The notes under the pieces were generated by a model that saw only the letters and a list, made by a program, of their open reading frames with translations, searched no databases and had not been told where the DNA came from. This document shows positions 1-6,510 of a stretch of 10,968 nucleotides of DNA, piece by piece. Positions within the stretch are counted from its first letter, which is position 1. The number at the start of each line of letters is the position of its first letter. The position numbers were made by a program, and so were the translations under genes. This stretch comes from an uncultured Tolumonas sp. (lineage in GTDB: Bacteria; Pseudomonadota; Gammaproteobacteria; Enterobacterales; Aeromonadaceae): contig CAIZDF010000303.1 in NCBI GenBank assembly GCA_903931645.1, forward strand, positions 1-10,968. The letters are read 5' to 3'.

Positions 1-48
1 GAAATTTAAACCTTAATTACTGTTCTTTGATTATTCATGTCGCCCCCT

Positions 49-54
49 AAAGGA
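49..54 (+). promoter_or_regulatory. Ribosome binding site of the ABC ATPase gene
   Basis: An AAAGGA Shine-Dalgarno-like element lies 8 nt before the ATG at 63 and 11 nt before the adjacent ATG at 66. It supports translation starting upstream of the in-frame TGA at 189-191, and so a full-length ancestral gene beginning at 63 or 66. I recognise no convincing promoter in the 62 bases before the gene; it probably lies outside the window. Confidence 0.6.
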
Positions 55-62
55 ACCTGGTC

Positions 63-1586
63 ATGATGGACACATTTACAGAAGAGCAACCTGCATTAGC
101 GATGAAAAATATCGTCAAGATATTTGGTAGCACCGCTGCCGTGAACAATGTCAGCCTCGAGATAAAACCCGGCGAAGTCGTCGCGTTGTGAGGTGAAAAC
201 GGTGCCGGTAAATCAACGTTAATTAAAGTGTTGGCCGGGGTGCATGCCCGCGATGGCGGCGACATCCTGTTTCAAGGCAAAAGCATTGCTTCTGCTGCCA
301 GCATTCGCAAAGGCAATGAACAGCCGATTGCATTTATCCATCAAGATTTAGGTTTGGTTGACTGGATGACGGTGGCAGAAAACATTGCCATGGTGATGGG
401 TTTTCCGCGCCGTTTCGGCATGATTGATTGGCAAGCAACCCGTCAACAAGCCGCCAACGCATTAGCCGATGTCAGCATCGCGCTCGATCCCGACTCACGC
501 GTGTTTGAACTCTCCCGCACCGAAAAATCACTGTTAGCCATTGCACGAGCCGTCGCGGTCGATGCTTCTGTTTTAGTGTTAGACGAACCTACCGCATCAC
601 TGCCTGCCGATGACGTTCGTCATCTGTTCCGCATCATGAATCTGCTGCGTAATCGCGGTGTCGGCATGATTTACGTCACACACCGTTTGGATGAAGTAAT
701 GGAAATCGCTGACAGCGTCTGTGTCATGCGTGATGGCTGTTATGCCGGTGGTGGCTCGATCAAAAACTATACCCTGCGCGGCTTAGTTGAGCTGATTGTG
801 GGTGAAGCGATCCGTGAAGATCAGCGCCGCCCATTGCCTGTAGCCGCTATGCAGCCGGTGTTGAGCTTGAAAGGTGTGACGGTCGGTGATACCGGTCCCG
901 TGACCTTCAATGTACAACCTGGTGAAATGCTGGCACTGGCCGGGTTACGCGGTGCCGGTCAGGAAGAGATCGGTCGGTTGCTGTTTGCCCAGCGTCAATC
1001 TGAACGCGGACAAATCACCCTGTGTGGCAAACCGTTTACCGCGACTACGCCGAGCGAAGCGATGAGTGCCGGAGTCTCGTTTGTGGCTGGCGATCGCATT
1101 GGCGAAAGTTTGGTCATGTCGATGACGGTACGCGAAAACCTGTTCCTGAACCCTTGCGCCTGTGGCTGCAAGCCAGTATCGATTTATGACGAGCACTCTG
1201 AATCACCACTGTGCTGGGAAAAAGTGAAGCAATTTGATGTCCGCCCAATGGATATCAACATTGATGTCAGCGCCTTATCGGGCGGCAACCAGCAAAAAGT
1301 GGTCATGGCGCGCTGGTTACAACTGCAAGCTCCGTTACTAATTTTGGAAGACCCAACCGCGGGTGTAGACGTCGGCGCACGTGCAGAAATTTACGATCTG
1401 CTGAACGTGGCGTTGTCACAAGGTGTTGCAGTGCTGCTGATCACCAATGACTTGGAAGAGGTGGCCCATATCTGTAACCGCGCACTGGTATTTAACCGCG
1501 GTCAAATTGTTGGTGAGTTGCGTAATCAGGATGTCTCTTTCGCGAACCTGCTTGAGTTAGCGTCAGGAAGAGCCGCCGCAGCTTAG
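63..1586 (+). pseudogene. Sugar ABC transporter ATP-binding protein (CUT2 type), interrupted by in-frame TGA at codon 43
   Basis: This is a tandem two-domain ATPase of the RbsA/XylG/EryE class that would energise the importer encoded with the next two genes. Read from ATG 63 it is 507 codons, a normal family length, but codon 43 (189-191) is TGA. The stop lies directly before Walker A (GENGAGKST, codons 44-52). Everything downstream stays open and intact: Q-loop Q94, a degenerate first signature (LSRTEK, 150-155), Walker B with D174/E175, H-loop H207, a degenerate second P-loop (GLRGAGQE, 294-301), a canonical second signature LSGGNQQ (405-411), and a second Walker B reading LILEDPT (E429-D430). 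The longest uninterrupted frame starts at GTG 228; it lacks Walker A and has no evident ribosome site, so it is unlikely to be the native start. The intact remainder suggests a recent nonsense mutation, a sequencing error or readthrough. The family call is secure; functional status is uncertain. Confidence 0.85.
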
Positions 1587-1617
1587 ATTTTTAACCACTC
1601 GGGAAAATAAAATCATC

Positions 1618-1643
1618 GGGCAAATGTAGACGTTGTATTGCCC
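1618..1643 (+). other. Weak stem-loop between ATPase and permease genes
   Basis: GGGCAA (1618-1623) and TTGCCC (1638-1643) form a perfect 6-bp inverted repeat around a 14-nt loop. It lies in the 81-nt gap between the ATPase stop and the permease start. No T-run follows, so it is not a convincing terminator. It could affect mRNA stability, or be chance. Confidence 0.3.
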
Positions 1644-1667
1644 TACTCAATACTTTAGGAGAGTTTT

Positions 1668-2741
1668 ATGTCCAGCAAAACCTCAGTTAAGTCTACAGCA
1701 CTGGAAGAGCGTGTCTCTCTCAGTCAGCACGGTGTCTCTGCATGGATCATGCAGATATTCACCCGTTATGGCTTACTCGTGATCTGCGTGCTATTAGCCC
1801 TGATCTTCTCACTGACCACCCCCTCTTTCGCCTCCATGTTGACACTGCAGGCGATCTTAGCCAGTAAGTCGAAAATCGCCCTGTTAGCACTGGCCGCTAC
1901 CATTCCGATGATTGTCGGCAAAATCGACTTAAATGTCGGTTTTGGCATCGTGTTGTGGCACATCCTCGCGATCACCCTACAAGTGGAATATGGCTTCTCT
2001 TGGCAGATGGCGATGGTCATCGTGTTGGGGCTGTCGGCGGTGTATGGCCTGCTGAACGGGATCTTGGTCGCATTAGCCGATATCGACAGTTTCGTTGCCA
2101 CGCTTGGTTCTGGCACCGTGCTGTATGCCGTGGCGCTGTGGCACTCCGGTGGCCGTCAAATCGTCGGTGACTTACCCGATGCCTTTGTCGCGCTGCACCA
2201 TACTGAGTTATTCGGCATTCCAGTGGTTGCGTTCTATGTGATTCTGGCTGCGGTGGTGTTGTGGTTAGTCACTGAACACACCCCAATTGGCCGCTGTATG
2301 TACGCTGTCGGTGGTAATCCGGCTGCGGCAACATTGAATGGTATTTCAGTTAATCGCTATACCATCGGTGCGTTCATTGCTTCAAGTTTACTGACTGGTT
2401 TTACCGGCGTGATTATCGCCGCGGAACAAGGTGTCGGTCAGGCCAGCGTCGGTATGGATTACCTGTTACCTGCGCTGGTTGGTGCATTCCTGGGTAGTAC
2501 GACTATTCGTCCGGGCCGGGTCAACGTGTGGGGCACTATCGTGGGTATCGCTATCCTTGCCATTGGCATCGCGGGTATCCAGCAGTTCGGTGGCGCTTTC
2601 TGGGTTGAACCCCTGTTTAACGGTGCAACACTGCTGTTCTCCATCACGCTGGCGGGTTATGCCCAACGCCGTCGGATGCTGAACAAAAAGGCGGTACAAC
2701 GCCCAGTGCCAGCGCAACCAGCTACTAACGCAACACACTAA
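1668..2741 (+). CDS. Sugar ABC transporter permease (RbsC-like, CUT2 type)
   Basis: This is an inner-membrane permease of the BPD_transp_2 family, expected to form the channel for the substrate delivered by the downstream binding protein. The product has 357 residues. A polar N-terminal stretch precedes a first hydrophobic segment at about residues 34-50, and many further hydrophobic segments follow. The family-typical cytoplasmic loop motif, beginning GRCMYAVGGNPAA at residue 208, is clear. The C-terminal tail is rich in basic residues, proline and alanine. The ATG at 1668 has an AGGAG-like site at 1657-1661. Gene order (ATPase, permease, binding protein) resembles erythritol-type importers rather than clusters that start with the binding protein. 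The family is confident; the substrate cannot be read from the sequence. Confidence 0.92.
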   Translation: MSSKTSVKSTALEERVSLSQHGVSAWIMQIFTRYGLLVICVLLALIFSLTTPSFASMLTLQAILASKSKIALLALAATIPMIVGKIDLNVGFGIVLWHILAITLQVEYGFSWQMAMVIVLGLSAVYGLLNGILVALADIDSFVATLGSGTVLYAVALWHSGGRQIVGDLPDAFVALHHTELFGIPVVAFYVILAAVVLWLVTEHTPIGRCMYAVGGNPAAATLNGISVNRYTIGAFIASSLLTGFTGVIIAAEQGVGQASVGMDYLLPALVGAFLGSTTIRPGRVNVWGTIVGIAILAIGIAGIQQFGGAFWVEPLFNGATLLFSITLAGYAQRRRMLNKKAVQRPVPAQPATNATH

Positions 2742-2774
2742 AATTACCTCCCACACCACGTAAGGATCAGAACA

Positions 2775-3881
2775 ATGAAATGCAACAAAATCGTCTCTGC
2801 TTTTCTGGCCGCTGGCCTGTTTATGACCAGCCAATGGGCGTCAGCACAAGATCTGCTGACGGATGCGAAACAGGTTATCGAACGTGCTACGGCGCCGGTA
2901 ACCAAGTGGGACGGCCCAACAACTGGCCCAACCTTGCAAGCGAACAAGAAAATCATCTTCATCGCCTCTGACATGAAAAACGGCGGTGTGTTAGGGGTAA
3001 AACAAGGTTTGGAAGGTGCCGCGAAAGTGGCTGGCTGGAAACTGGACGTGCTGGATGGTGCCGGCTCAGTGAAAGACCAACTGGCAGCATTGAATCAAGC
3101 CATTGCCCAGAAACCGGACGGTATCGTGATCGGTGGCTGGAACCCGAACGTGGCGAAGATTTTGCTGAAGAAAGCGGCCAAAGAGGGCATCGTGCTGACA
3201 GCATGGCATGCGACTCCAATTCCTGGCCAGATGAAAGATTACAACATCTTCTATAACGTCACCTCTGACTCGATGGAAGTTGCCAAAACAGCAGCACTGT
3301 ATGCTGTGGCTAAATCCGAAGGTAAAGCCAAGGTCTTGATTTTCACTGACTCGCTGTACCAAATCGCGTTGGACAAAGCCAACATGATGAAAGACGTTAT
3401 CAGTAAATGTACCGGCTGTAAGGTGGTCGAATTTATCGACACTCCACTGGCGGATACCTCAAACCGTATGCCGAGCATGACCTTCAGCTTGTTGCAGAAA
3501 TACGGTGATGACTTCCAATACTCCTTGGCTATCAATGACCTGTATTTCGACTTTATGGCGCCGGCATTGCAGACCGCGGGTAAAGGTGGCGCAGCAGCAC
3601 CGTTTAATATCTCCGCCGGTGATGGTTCTGTGACCGCGTACCAACGTGTGCGTTCACAAAAAAGCCAGGTTGCAACAGTACCAGAACCTTTGAAACTGCA
3701 CGGTTGGCAATTGCTGGATGAATTCAACCGCGCGTTCGCTCATCAACCGCCATCAGGTTACGTTACCCCAGCGCATTTAGTGACCAAAGATAACATCGAT
3801 GCCGATGGTGGTAAGAATAACGAGTTCGACCCAGGCAATGATTATCAAAGCCACTACAAAGCCATTTGGGGCGTGAAATAG
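2775..3881 (+). CDS. Periplasmic sugar-binding protein of the ABC transporter (Peripla_BP_4-like)
   Basis: This is the solute receptor of the importer, exported to the periplasm. The 368-residue product starts with a classical signal peptide: KCNK, then a hydrophobic core, then ASA before Q25, so cleavage after A24 is likely. No lipobox is present. The mature part begins its first ligand-binding lobe at KKIIFIASDMKNGG, and DGIVIGGWNP and the following strands fit the RbsB-type fold. The protein is longer than typical ribose-binding proteins. A CxxC pair (C212, C215) sits in the exported part and could form a disulfide. An AAGGA site (2762-2766) lies 8 nt before the ATG, and the gene follows the permease after 33 nt. 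Ligand identity is not visible; context suggests an ascorbate-derived or related C6 acid or lactone. Confidence 0.88.
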   Translation: MKCNKIVSAFLAAGLFMTSQWASAQDLLTDAKQVIERATAPVTKWDGPTTGPTLQANKKIIFIASDMKNGGVLGVKQGLEGAAKVAGWKLDVLDGAGSVKDQLAALNQAIAQKPDGIVIGGWNPNVAKILLKKAAKEGIVLTAWHATPIPGQMKDYNIFYNVTSDSMEVAKTAALYAVAKSEGKAKVLIFTDSLYQIALDKANMMKDVISKCTGCKVVEFIDTPLADTSNRMPSMTFSLLQKYGDDFQYSLAINDLYFDFMAPALQTAGKGGAAAPFNISAGDGSVTAYQRVRSQKSQVATVPEPLKLHGWQLLDEFNRAFAHQPPSGYVTPAHLVTKDNIDADGGKNNEFDPGNDYQSHYKAIWGVK

Positions 3882-3921
3882 TCTGTTTCGGTTGACGATT
3901 AACGAAGGAGTTCGAAGCGAT

Positions 3922-4812
3922 ATGTGCAACGTTGATACTCAAATTTTCCTGGCCGGACAAACACTGGAAAAACTGTGTTCCCCCGCGATATGGGCAGAAG
4001 GTCCGGCGTGGATCGAGCATCAGGCATGTGTCATTTTCAGTGACGTGAAAGGTAATCGGATGTTCCGCTGGAGCGAGTCACAGGGTGTCTCTGTGTTTCG
4101 CGCCGAATCAGATTACGCCAATGGCAACGCTGTAGATGCACAAGGTCGTTTAGTGACCTGTGAGCATGGTCGCCGCGGCATTAGCCGGACTGAACTGGAC
4201 GGGCAACGCCACCTGTTAGTGGATCGTATTGAAGGCAAACGCTTCAATTCCCCTAACGATGTTGTCGTGCGCGCAGACGGTACGATCTGGTTCACCGATC
4301 CTCCTTACGGCATCGTCAGCAACGAAGAAGGCTACAAGTCCGAAAGTCAGGTGATAGGTTGTTATGTTTACTGTTTCGACCCGAAAAGTGGGCAAACCAC
4401 GATAGTGATCAGCGATACCCAGCGTCCGAACGGCTTGGCTTTTTCGCCGGATGAAAACTGGTTATATGTTGCTGACATGTCGGTGGTTGATTTTCCGCAA
4501 CAGGGTCGCCGCGAGTTACGCGCCTATCGCATTGACGGGGTTACGGCTGTTTTTTCACACCGTTTGGCCGAAGTCGCACCGGGCATCCCTGATGGTTTTT
4601 GCGTCGATAAACACGGCAATGTGTTTTGCAGTTGCGAAGATGGGGTACTGATTTTTTCCGCCGAAGGTCAGCTGTTAGGAAAAATAGCCGTTCCTGAACG
4701 CGTTTCGAATTGTACGTTTGGTGGTTCGTCTGCCGATGAACTTTACATCACAGCAACCACATCGCTTTATCGGATCAAACTGGCTACGCAAGGTATCCAG
4801 CGCTCGTTCTAG
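3922..4812 (+). CDS. SMP-30/gluconolactonase-family lactonase
   Basis: This is a predicted cytoplasmic six-bladed beta-propeller that hydrolyses a sugar-acid lactone using a divalent metal; no signal peptide is seen. I chose ATG 3922 (296 residues), after a GAAGGAG element at 3904-3910. The frame extends back to a TTG at 3892, but that start would lie before the ribosome site. By alignment to the SMP-30 family, the metal ligands are E26 (in AEGPAW), N170 (in RPNGLAF) and D224 (in GIPDGF), with N112 (in NSPNDV) as a likely substrate contact. It sits between a sugar importer and the diketogulonate pathway, 40 nt after the binding protein, which suggests it opens the imported lactone. Dehydro-L-ascorbate to 2,3-diketo-L-gulonate is one candidate reaction, by inference only. 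Confidence 0.87.
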   Translation: MCNVDTQIFLAGQTLEKLCSPAIWAEGPAWIEHQACVIFSDVKGNRMFRWSESQGVSVFRAESDYANGNAVDAQGRLVTCEHGRRGISRTELDGQRHLLVDRIEGKRFNSPNDVVVRADGTIWFTDPPYGIVSNEEGYKSESQVIGCYVYCFDPKSGQTTIVISDTQRPNGLAFSPDENWLYVADMSVVDFPQQGRRELRAYRIDGVTAVFSHRLAEVAPGIPDGFCVDKHGNVFCSCEDGVLIFSAEGQLLGKIAVPERVSNCTFGGSSADELYITATTSLYRIKLATQGIQRSF

Positions 4813-4822
4813 TTCAGCTCTG

Positions 4823-4840
4823 CCGCAGCATAAGTTGCGG
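4823..4840 (+). other. Short hairpin after the lactonase gene
   Basis: CCGCA (4823-4827) and TGCGG (4836-4840) pair perfectly, with one extra G-T pair inside, ten bases after the lactonase stop codon. No T-tract follows, so intrinsic termination is not supported. Confidence 0.3.
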
Positions 4841-4864
4841 ATGAAATAACACAACCAGTAACCA

Positions 4865-4885
4865 CATCGGGATTTTGTCCCGGTG
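4865..4885 (+). other. Stem-loop in the lactonase-yiaK gap
   Basis: CATCGGGA (4865-4872) pairs with TCCCGGTG (4878-4885) to give an 8-bp stem with one T-G wobble and a TTTTG loop. It is the best hairpin between the transporter/lactonase block and the catabolic block. No T-run follows, so it may be a 3'-end processing or stability element rather than a standard intrinsic terminator. Confidence 0.45.
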
Positions 4886-4889
4886 GTGA

Positions 4890-4928
4890 GAAATTGCGCC
4901 CTCAGGAAAGTTGATAAAACGCAATTTC
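4890..4928 (+). promoter_or_regulatory. Perfect 9-bp inverted repeat, putative operator upstream of yiaK
   Basis: GAAATTGCG (4890-4898) and CGCAATTTC (4920-4928) are exact reverse complements separated by 21 nt. The arms lie 30 bp apart start to start, about three helical turns. Allowing one bulged base, the flanking TGA/TCA extends the match. The right arm lies between the -35-like and -10-like elements of a candidate promoter, which fits a repressor site. It could also fold as an RNA stem with a long loop. The binding protein is unknown; in E. coli the related operon is controlled by the IclR-family protein YiaJ. Confidence 0.5.
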
Positions 4929-4940
4929 ATCATGTGGAAT
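4911..4940 (+). promoter_or_regulatory. Candidate sigma70-type promoter for the yiaK block
   Basis: TTGATA (4911-4916, 5 of 6 matches to the -35 consensus) is followed after 18 bp by TGGAAT (4935-4940, 4 of 6 matches to the -10 consensus). A start near 4947 would leave a leader of about 30 nt before the yiaK ATG. The -10 is weak, as expected for an activated or regulated promoter, so this is only a candidate. Confidence 0.35.
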
Positions 4941-4941
4941 C

Positions 4942-4954
4942 ATGCAGTTTGCAT
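4942..4954 (+). repeat. Short palindrome near the putative transcription start
   Basis: ATGCA and TGCAT flank a 3-base centre (GTT), giving a 13-base palindrome just after the candidate -10 element. Its position would suit a small operator half-site pair, but the length is compatible with chance. Confidence 0.25.
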
Positions 4955-4976
4955 CTGCTGAAACAGGAGTTATGTA

Positions 4977-5975
4977 ATGAAAGTAAGCTTTGCAGAATTA
5001 AAAGCAGAATTTGAACGCATTCTGTTGGCGAGAGATGTCTCTCCGACCGTGGCAGATGAGTGTGCCGAGCTGTTTGCCAGCACCACAGAAACGGGCGTGT
5101 ATTCTCACGGCGTTAATCGTTTCCCACGCTTTATTCAGCAGTTGGAACAAGGCGATGTGATCCCGAATGCCGAACCAAAACGTCTGCTGGCGTTAGGCGC
5201 GATGGAACAGTGGGATGCTCAGAAATCGATCGGCAACCTGACCGCGAAAAAAATGATGGATCGCGCCATGGAACTGGCGGACGAATTCGGCATCGGCTTG
5301 GTCGCACTGCGTAATGCCAACCATTGGATGCGCGGCGGTGGCTATGGCAACCAGGCCGCTGAAAAAGGGTATGTCGGTATTTGCTGGTCGAACTCCATTG
5401 CGGTGATGCCGCCTTGGGGGGCGAAAGATTGCCGCATCGGCACCAACCCACTGATCATCGCTATTCCTGGTGACCCGGTCACCATGATTGATATGTCGAT
5501 GTCGATGTTCTCTTACGGCATGTTGGAAGTAAACCGTCTGGCTGGTCGTCAGCTACCGGTTGATGGTGGTTTCGATGATGACGGCAACCTGACCAAAGAT
5601 CCGGCAACCATTGAACAAAACCGTCGCATTCTGCCGATGGGTTACTGGAAAGGCTCAGGCTTGTCGATCGTGCTCGACATGATCGCCACCCTGTTGTCTG
5701 GCGGTCTGTCAGTGGCTGAAGTAACCGAAACGCAAACCGATGAAACCTGCGTCTCACAAATCTTCATCGCGATTGATGTGAACAAGATGGTCGACGGTCA
5801 AACCCGTGACGAAAAACTGAAAACCATTATTGATTACGTGCGTGGCGGCATTCCGCAAGATCCGAAGAACCCGATCCGTCTGCCGGGTCACGAGTTTAAA
5901 CAATACAAAATCGACAACCAACGCGATGGCATCCCTGTGGATGACAGCGTCTGGGCGCGCATCAAAGCCTTATAG
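4977..5975 (+). CDS. yiaK: 2,3-diketo-L-gulonate reductase
   Basis: This is an NAD(P)H-dependent oxidoreductase of the Ldh_2 (malate/L-lactate/YiaK) family. In E. coli, YiaK reduces 2,3-diketo-L-gulonate to 3-keto-L-gulonate in the cytoplasm. The 332-residue product is similar to E. coli YiaK over its whole length. It keeps the catalytic histidine at position 44 in [10 protein letters not shown], and also the conserved blocks [45 protein letters not shown] and [11 protein letters not shown]. An AGGAG site (4965-4969) is 7 nt before the ATG. It is the first gene of the catabolic block and follows the regulatory-looking 164-nt gap. An alternative is another 2-ketoacid or ureidoglycolate reductase of the family, but the sequence and the downstream genes favour YiaK strongly. 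Confidence 0.95.
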   Translation: MKVSFAELKAEFERILLARDVSPTVADECAELFASTTETGVYSHGVNRFPRFIQQLEQGDVIPNAEPKRLLALGAMEQWDAQKSIGNLTAKKMMDRAMELADEFGIGLVALRNANHWMRGGGYGNQAAEKGYVGICWSNSIAVMPPWGAKDCRIGTNPLIIAIPGDPVTMIDMSMSMFSYGMLEVNRLAGRQLPVDGGFDDDGNLTKDPATIEQNRRILPMGYWKGSGLSIVLDMIATLLSGGLSVAEVTETQTDETCVSQIFIAIDVNKMVDGQTRDEKLKTIIDYVRGGIPQDPKNPIRLPGHEFKQYKIDNQRDGIPVDDSVWARIKAL

Positions 5976-5980
5976 CTGAT

Positions 5981-6005
5981 AGCGCCCAGTGCATCGCTGG
6001 GCGCT
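5981..6005 (+). other. Strong GC-rich hairpin between yiaK and yiaL
   Basis: AGCGCCCAG (5981-5989) and CTGGGCGCT (5997-6005) form a perfect 9-bp stem. Two further inner pairs (T-G, G-C) would leave a 3-base loop. It begins 5 nt after the yiaK stop and ends 6 nt before the CGGAG ribosome site of yiaL. Only CTGTT follows, so an intrinsic terminator is doubtful; it may shield the 3' end of the mRNA or modulate yiaL expression. The left arm can alternatively pair with CTGGGCGC at 5951-5958 inside the end of yiaK. Confidence 0.6.
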
Positions 6006-6024
6006 CTGTTACGGAGCAAAAAAT

Positions 6025-6492
6025 ATGTTTGCAGGGCACATTCAACATACGTCAGATGAGTTTTATTCCGCCACGTTACAACGCGTGCTGGCTTATCTGC
6101 GCGAAACCGATTTTCTTGCGTTAGCCGCGGGGAAATACCCGTTAGGTAACGACATTATTGCCAATGTAATGGATATCGACACCCAGCCCAATGAGCTGGT
6201 TGCACCGGAAATTCACCATCGCAACATCGACGTGCATTTCTTATGTCGCGGCCATGAATCACAAGCGTTTGTGGCGGATAACGGCACCAACACGGTAACT
6301 AAAGATCGACTGGCGGATAACGACATTCTGTTTTACGCCCCTTGTGCCAACGAATCGTTTATCAGCCTGACGCCCGGCCAATACACCGTCTATTTCCCGA
6401 ACGACATTCACCGCCCCGGTATTCAATTGGCGCAGTCGGAAACGATCCGCAAAGTGGTCGTCAAAATTCCGGTCGACATCTTCAACCAATAA
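6025..6492 (+). CDS. yiaL: YiaL/YhcH/EbgC-family cupin-like protein
   Basis: This is a small cytoplasmic protein of the DUF386 (YhcH/YiaL/EbgC) family, a cupin-like fold often encoded beside sugar and sugar-acid catabolic genes. Family members are proposed sugar isomerases/anomerases or metal-dependent helpers; the exact role is not established. The start is ATG 6025, giving 155 residues, the same length as E. coli YiaL, with CGGAG (6012-6016) 8 nt upstream. The frame extends to a GTG at 5989, but that codon lies inside the hairpin and has no ribosome site. Likely metal or substrate residues are E62, H64/H65, D69 and H71 (PEIHHRNIDVHF) and H129 (FPNDIHRPG). It lies between yiaK and the kinase as in the E. 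coli yia operon. Confidence 0.88.
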   Translation: MFAGHIQHTSDEFYSATLQRVLAYLRETDFLALAAGKYPLGNDIIANVMDIDTQPNELVAPEIHHRNIDVHFLCRGHESQAFVADNGTNTVTKDRLADNDILFYAPCANESFISLTPGQYTVYFPNDIHRPGIQLAQSETIRKVVVKIPVDIFNQ

Positions 6493-6510
6493 CGCAAACA
6501 CGGAGTCATC

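Noticed and set aside
189..260. Selenocysteine reading of the TGA in the ATPase
   Set aside because: Cys occurs here in XylG, so Sec was considered. The following about 60 bases show only a weak 4-bp CCGG pairing with a long loop and no clear bacterial SECIS hairpin. Sec in a P-loop ATPase is not known to me.
228..1586. ATPase gene starting at GTG 228
   Set aside because: This frame lacks Walker A and has no ribosome site; upstream codons 63-188 encode a normal ABC ATPase N-terminus with a good Shine-Dalgarno element.
1618..1643. Intrinsic terminator between ATPase and permease
   Set aside because: The stem is only 6 bp with a 14-nt loop and no T-run, and termination inside an ABC operon is unlikely.
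4755..4869. Direct repeat AACCACATCG at 4755 and 4860
   Set aside because: Only 10 bases, one copy inside the lactonase gene, with no further extension; likely chance.
4972..4977. Minimal ATG-TAA start-stop reading just before yiaK
   Set aside because: It lies only 2 nt after AGGAG, too close for initiation, whereas the yiaK ATG at 4977 is ideally spaced. Probably chance.
5989..6024. GTG start extending YiaL by 12 residues
   Set aside because: The codon lies inside the hairpin without a ribosome site, and ATG 6025 gives the exact family length.
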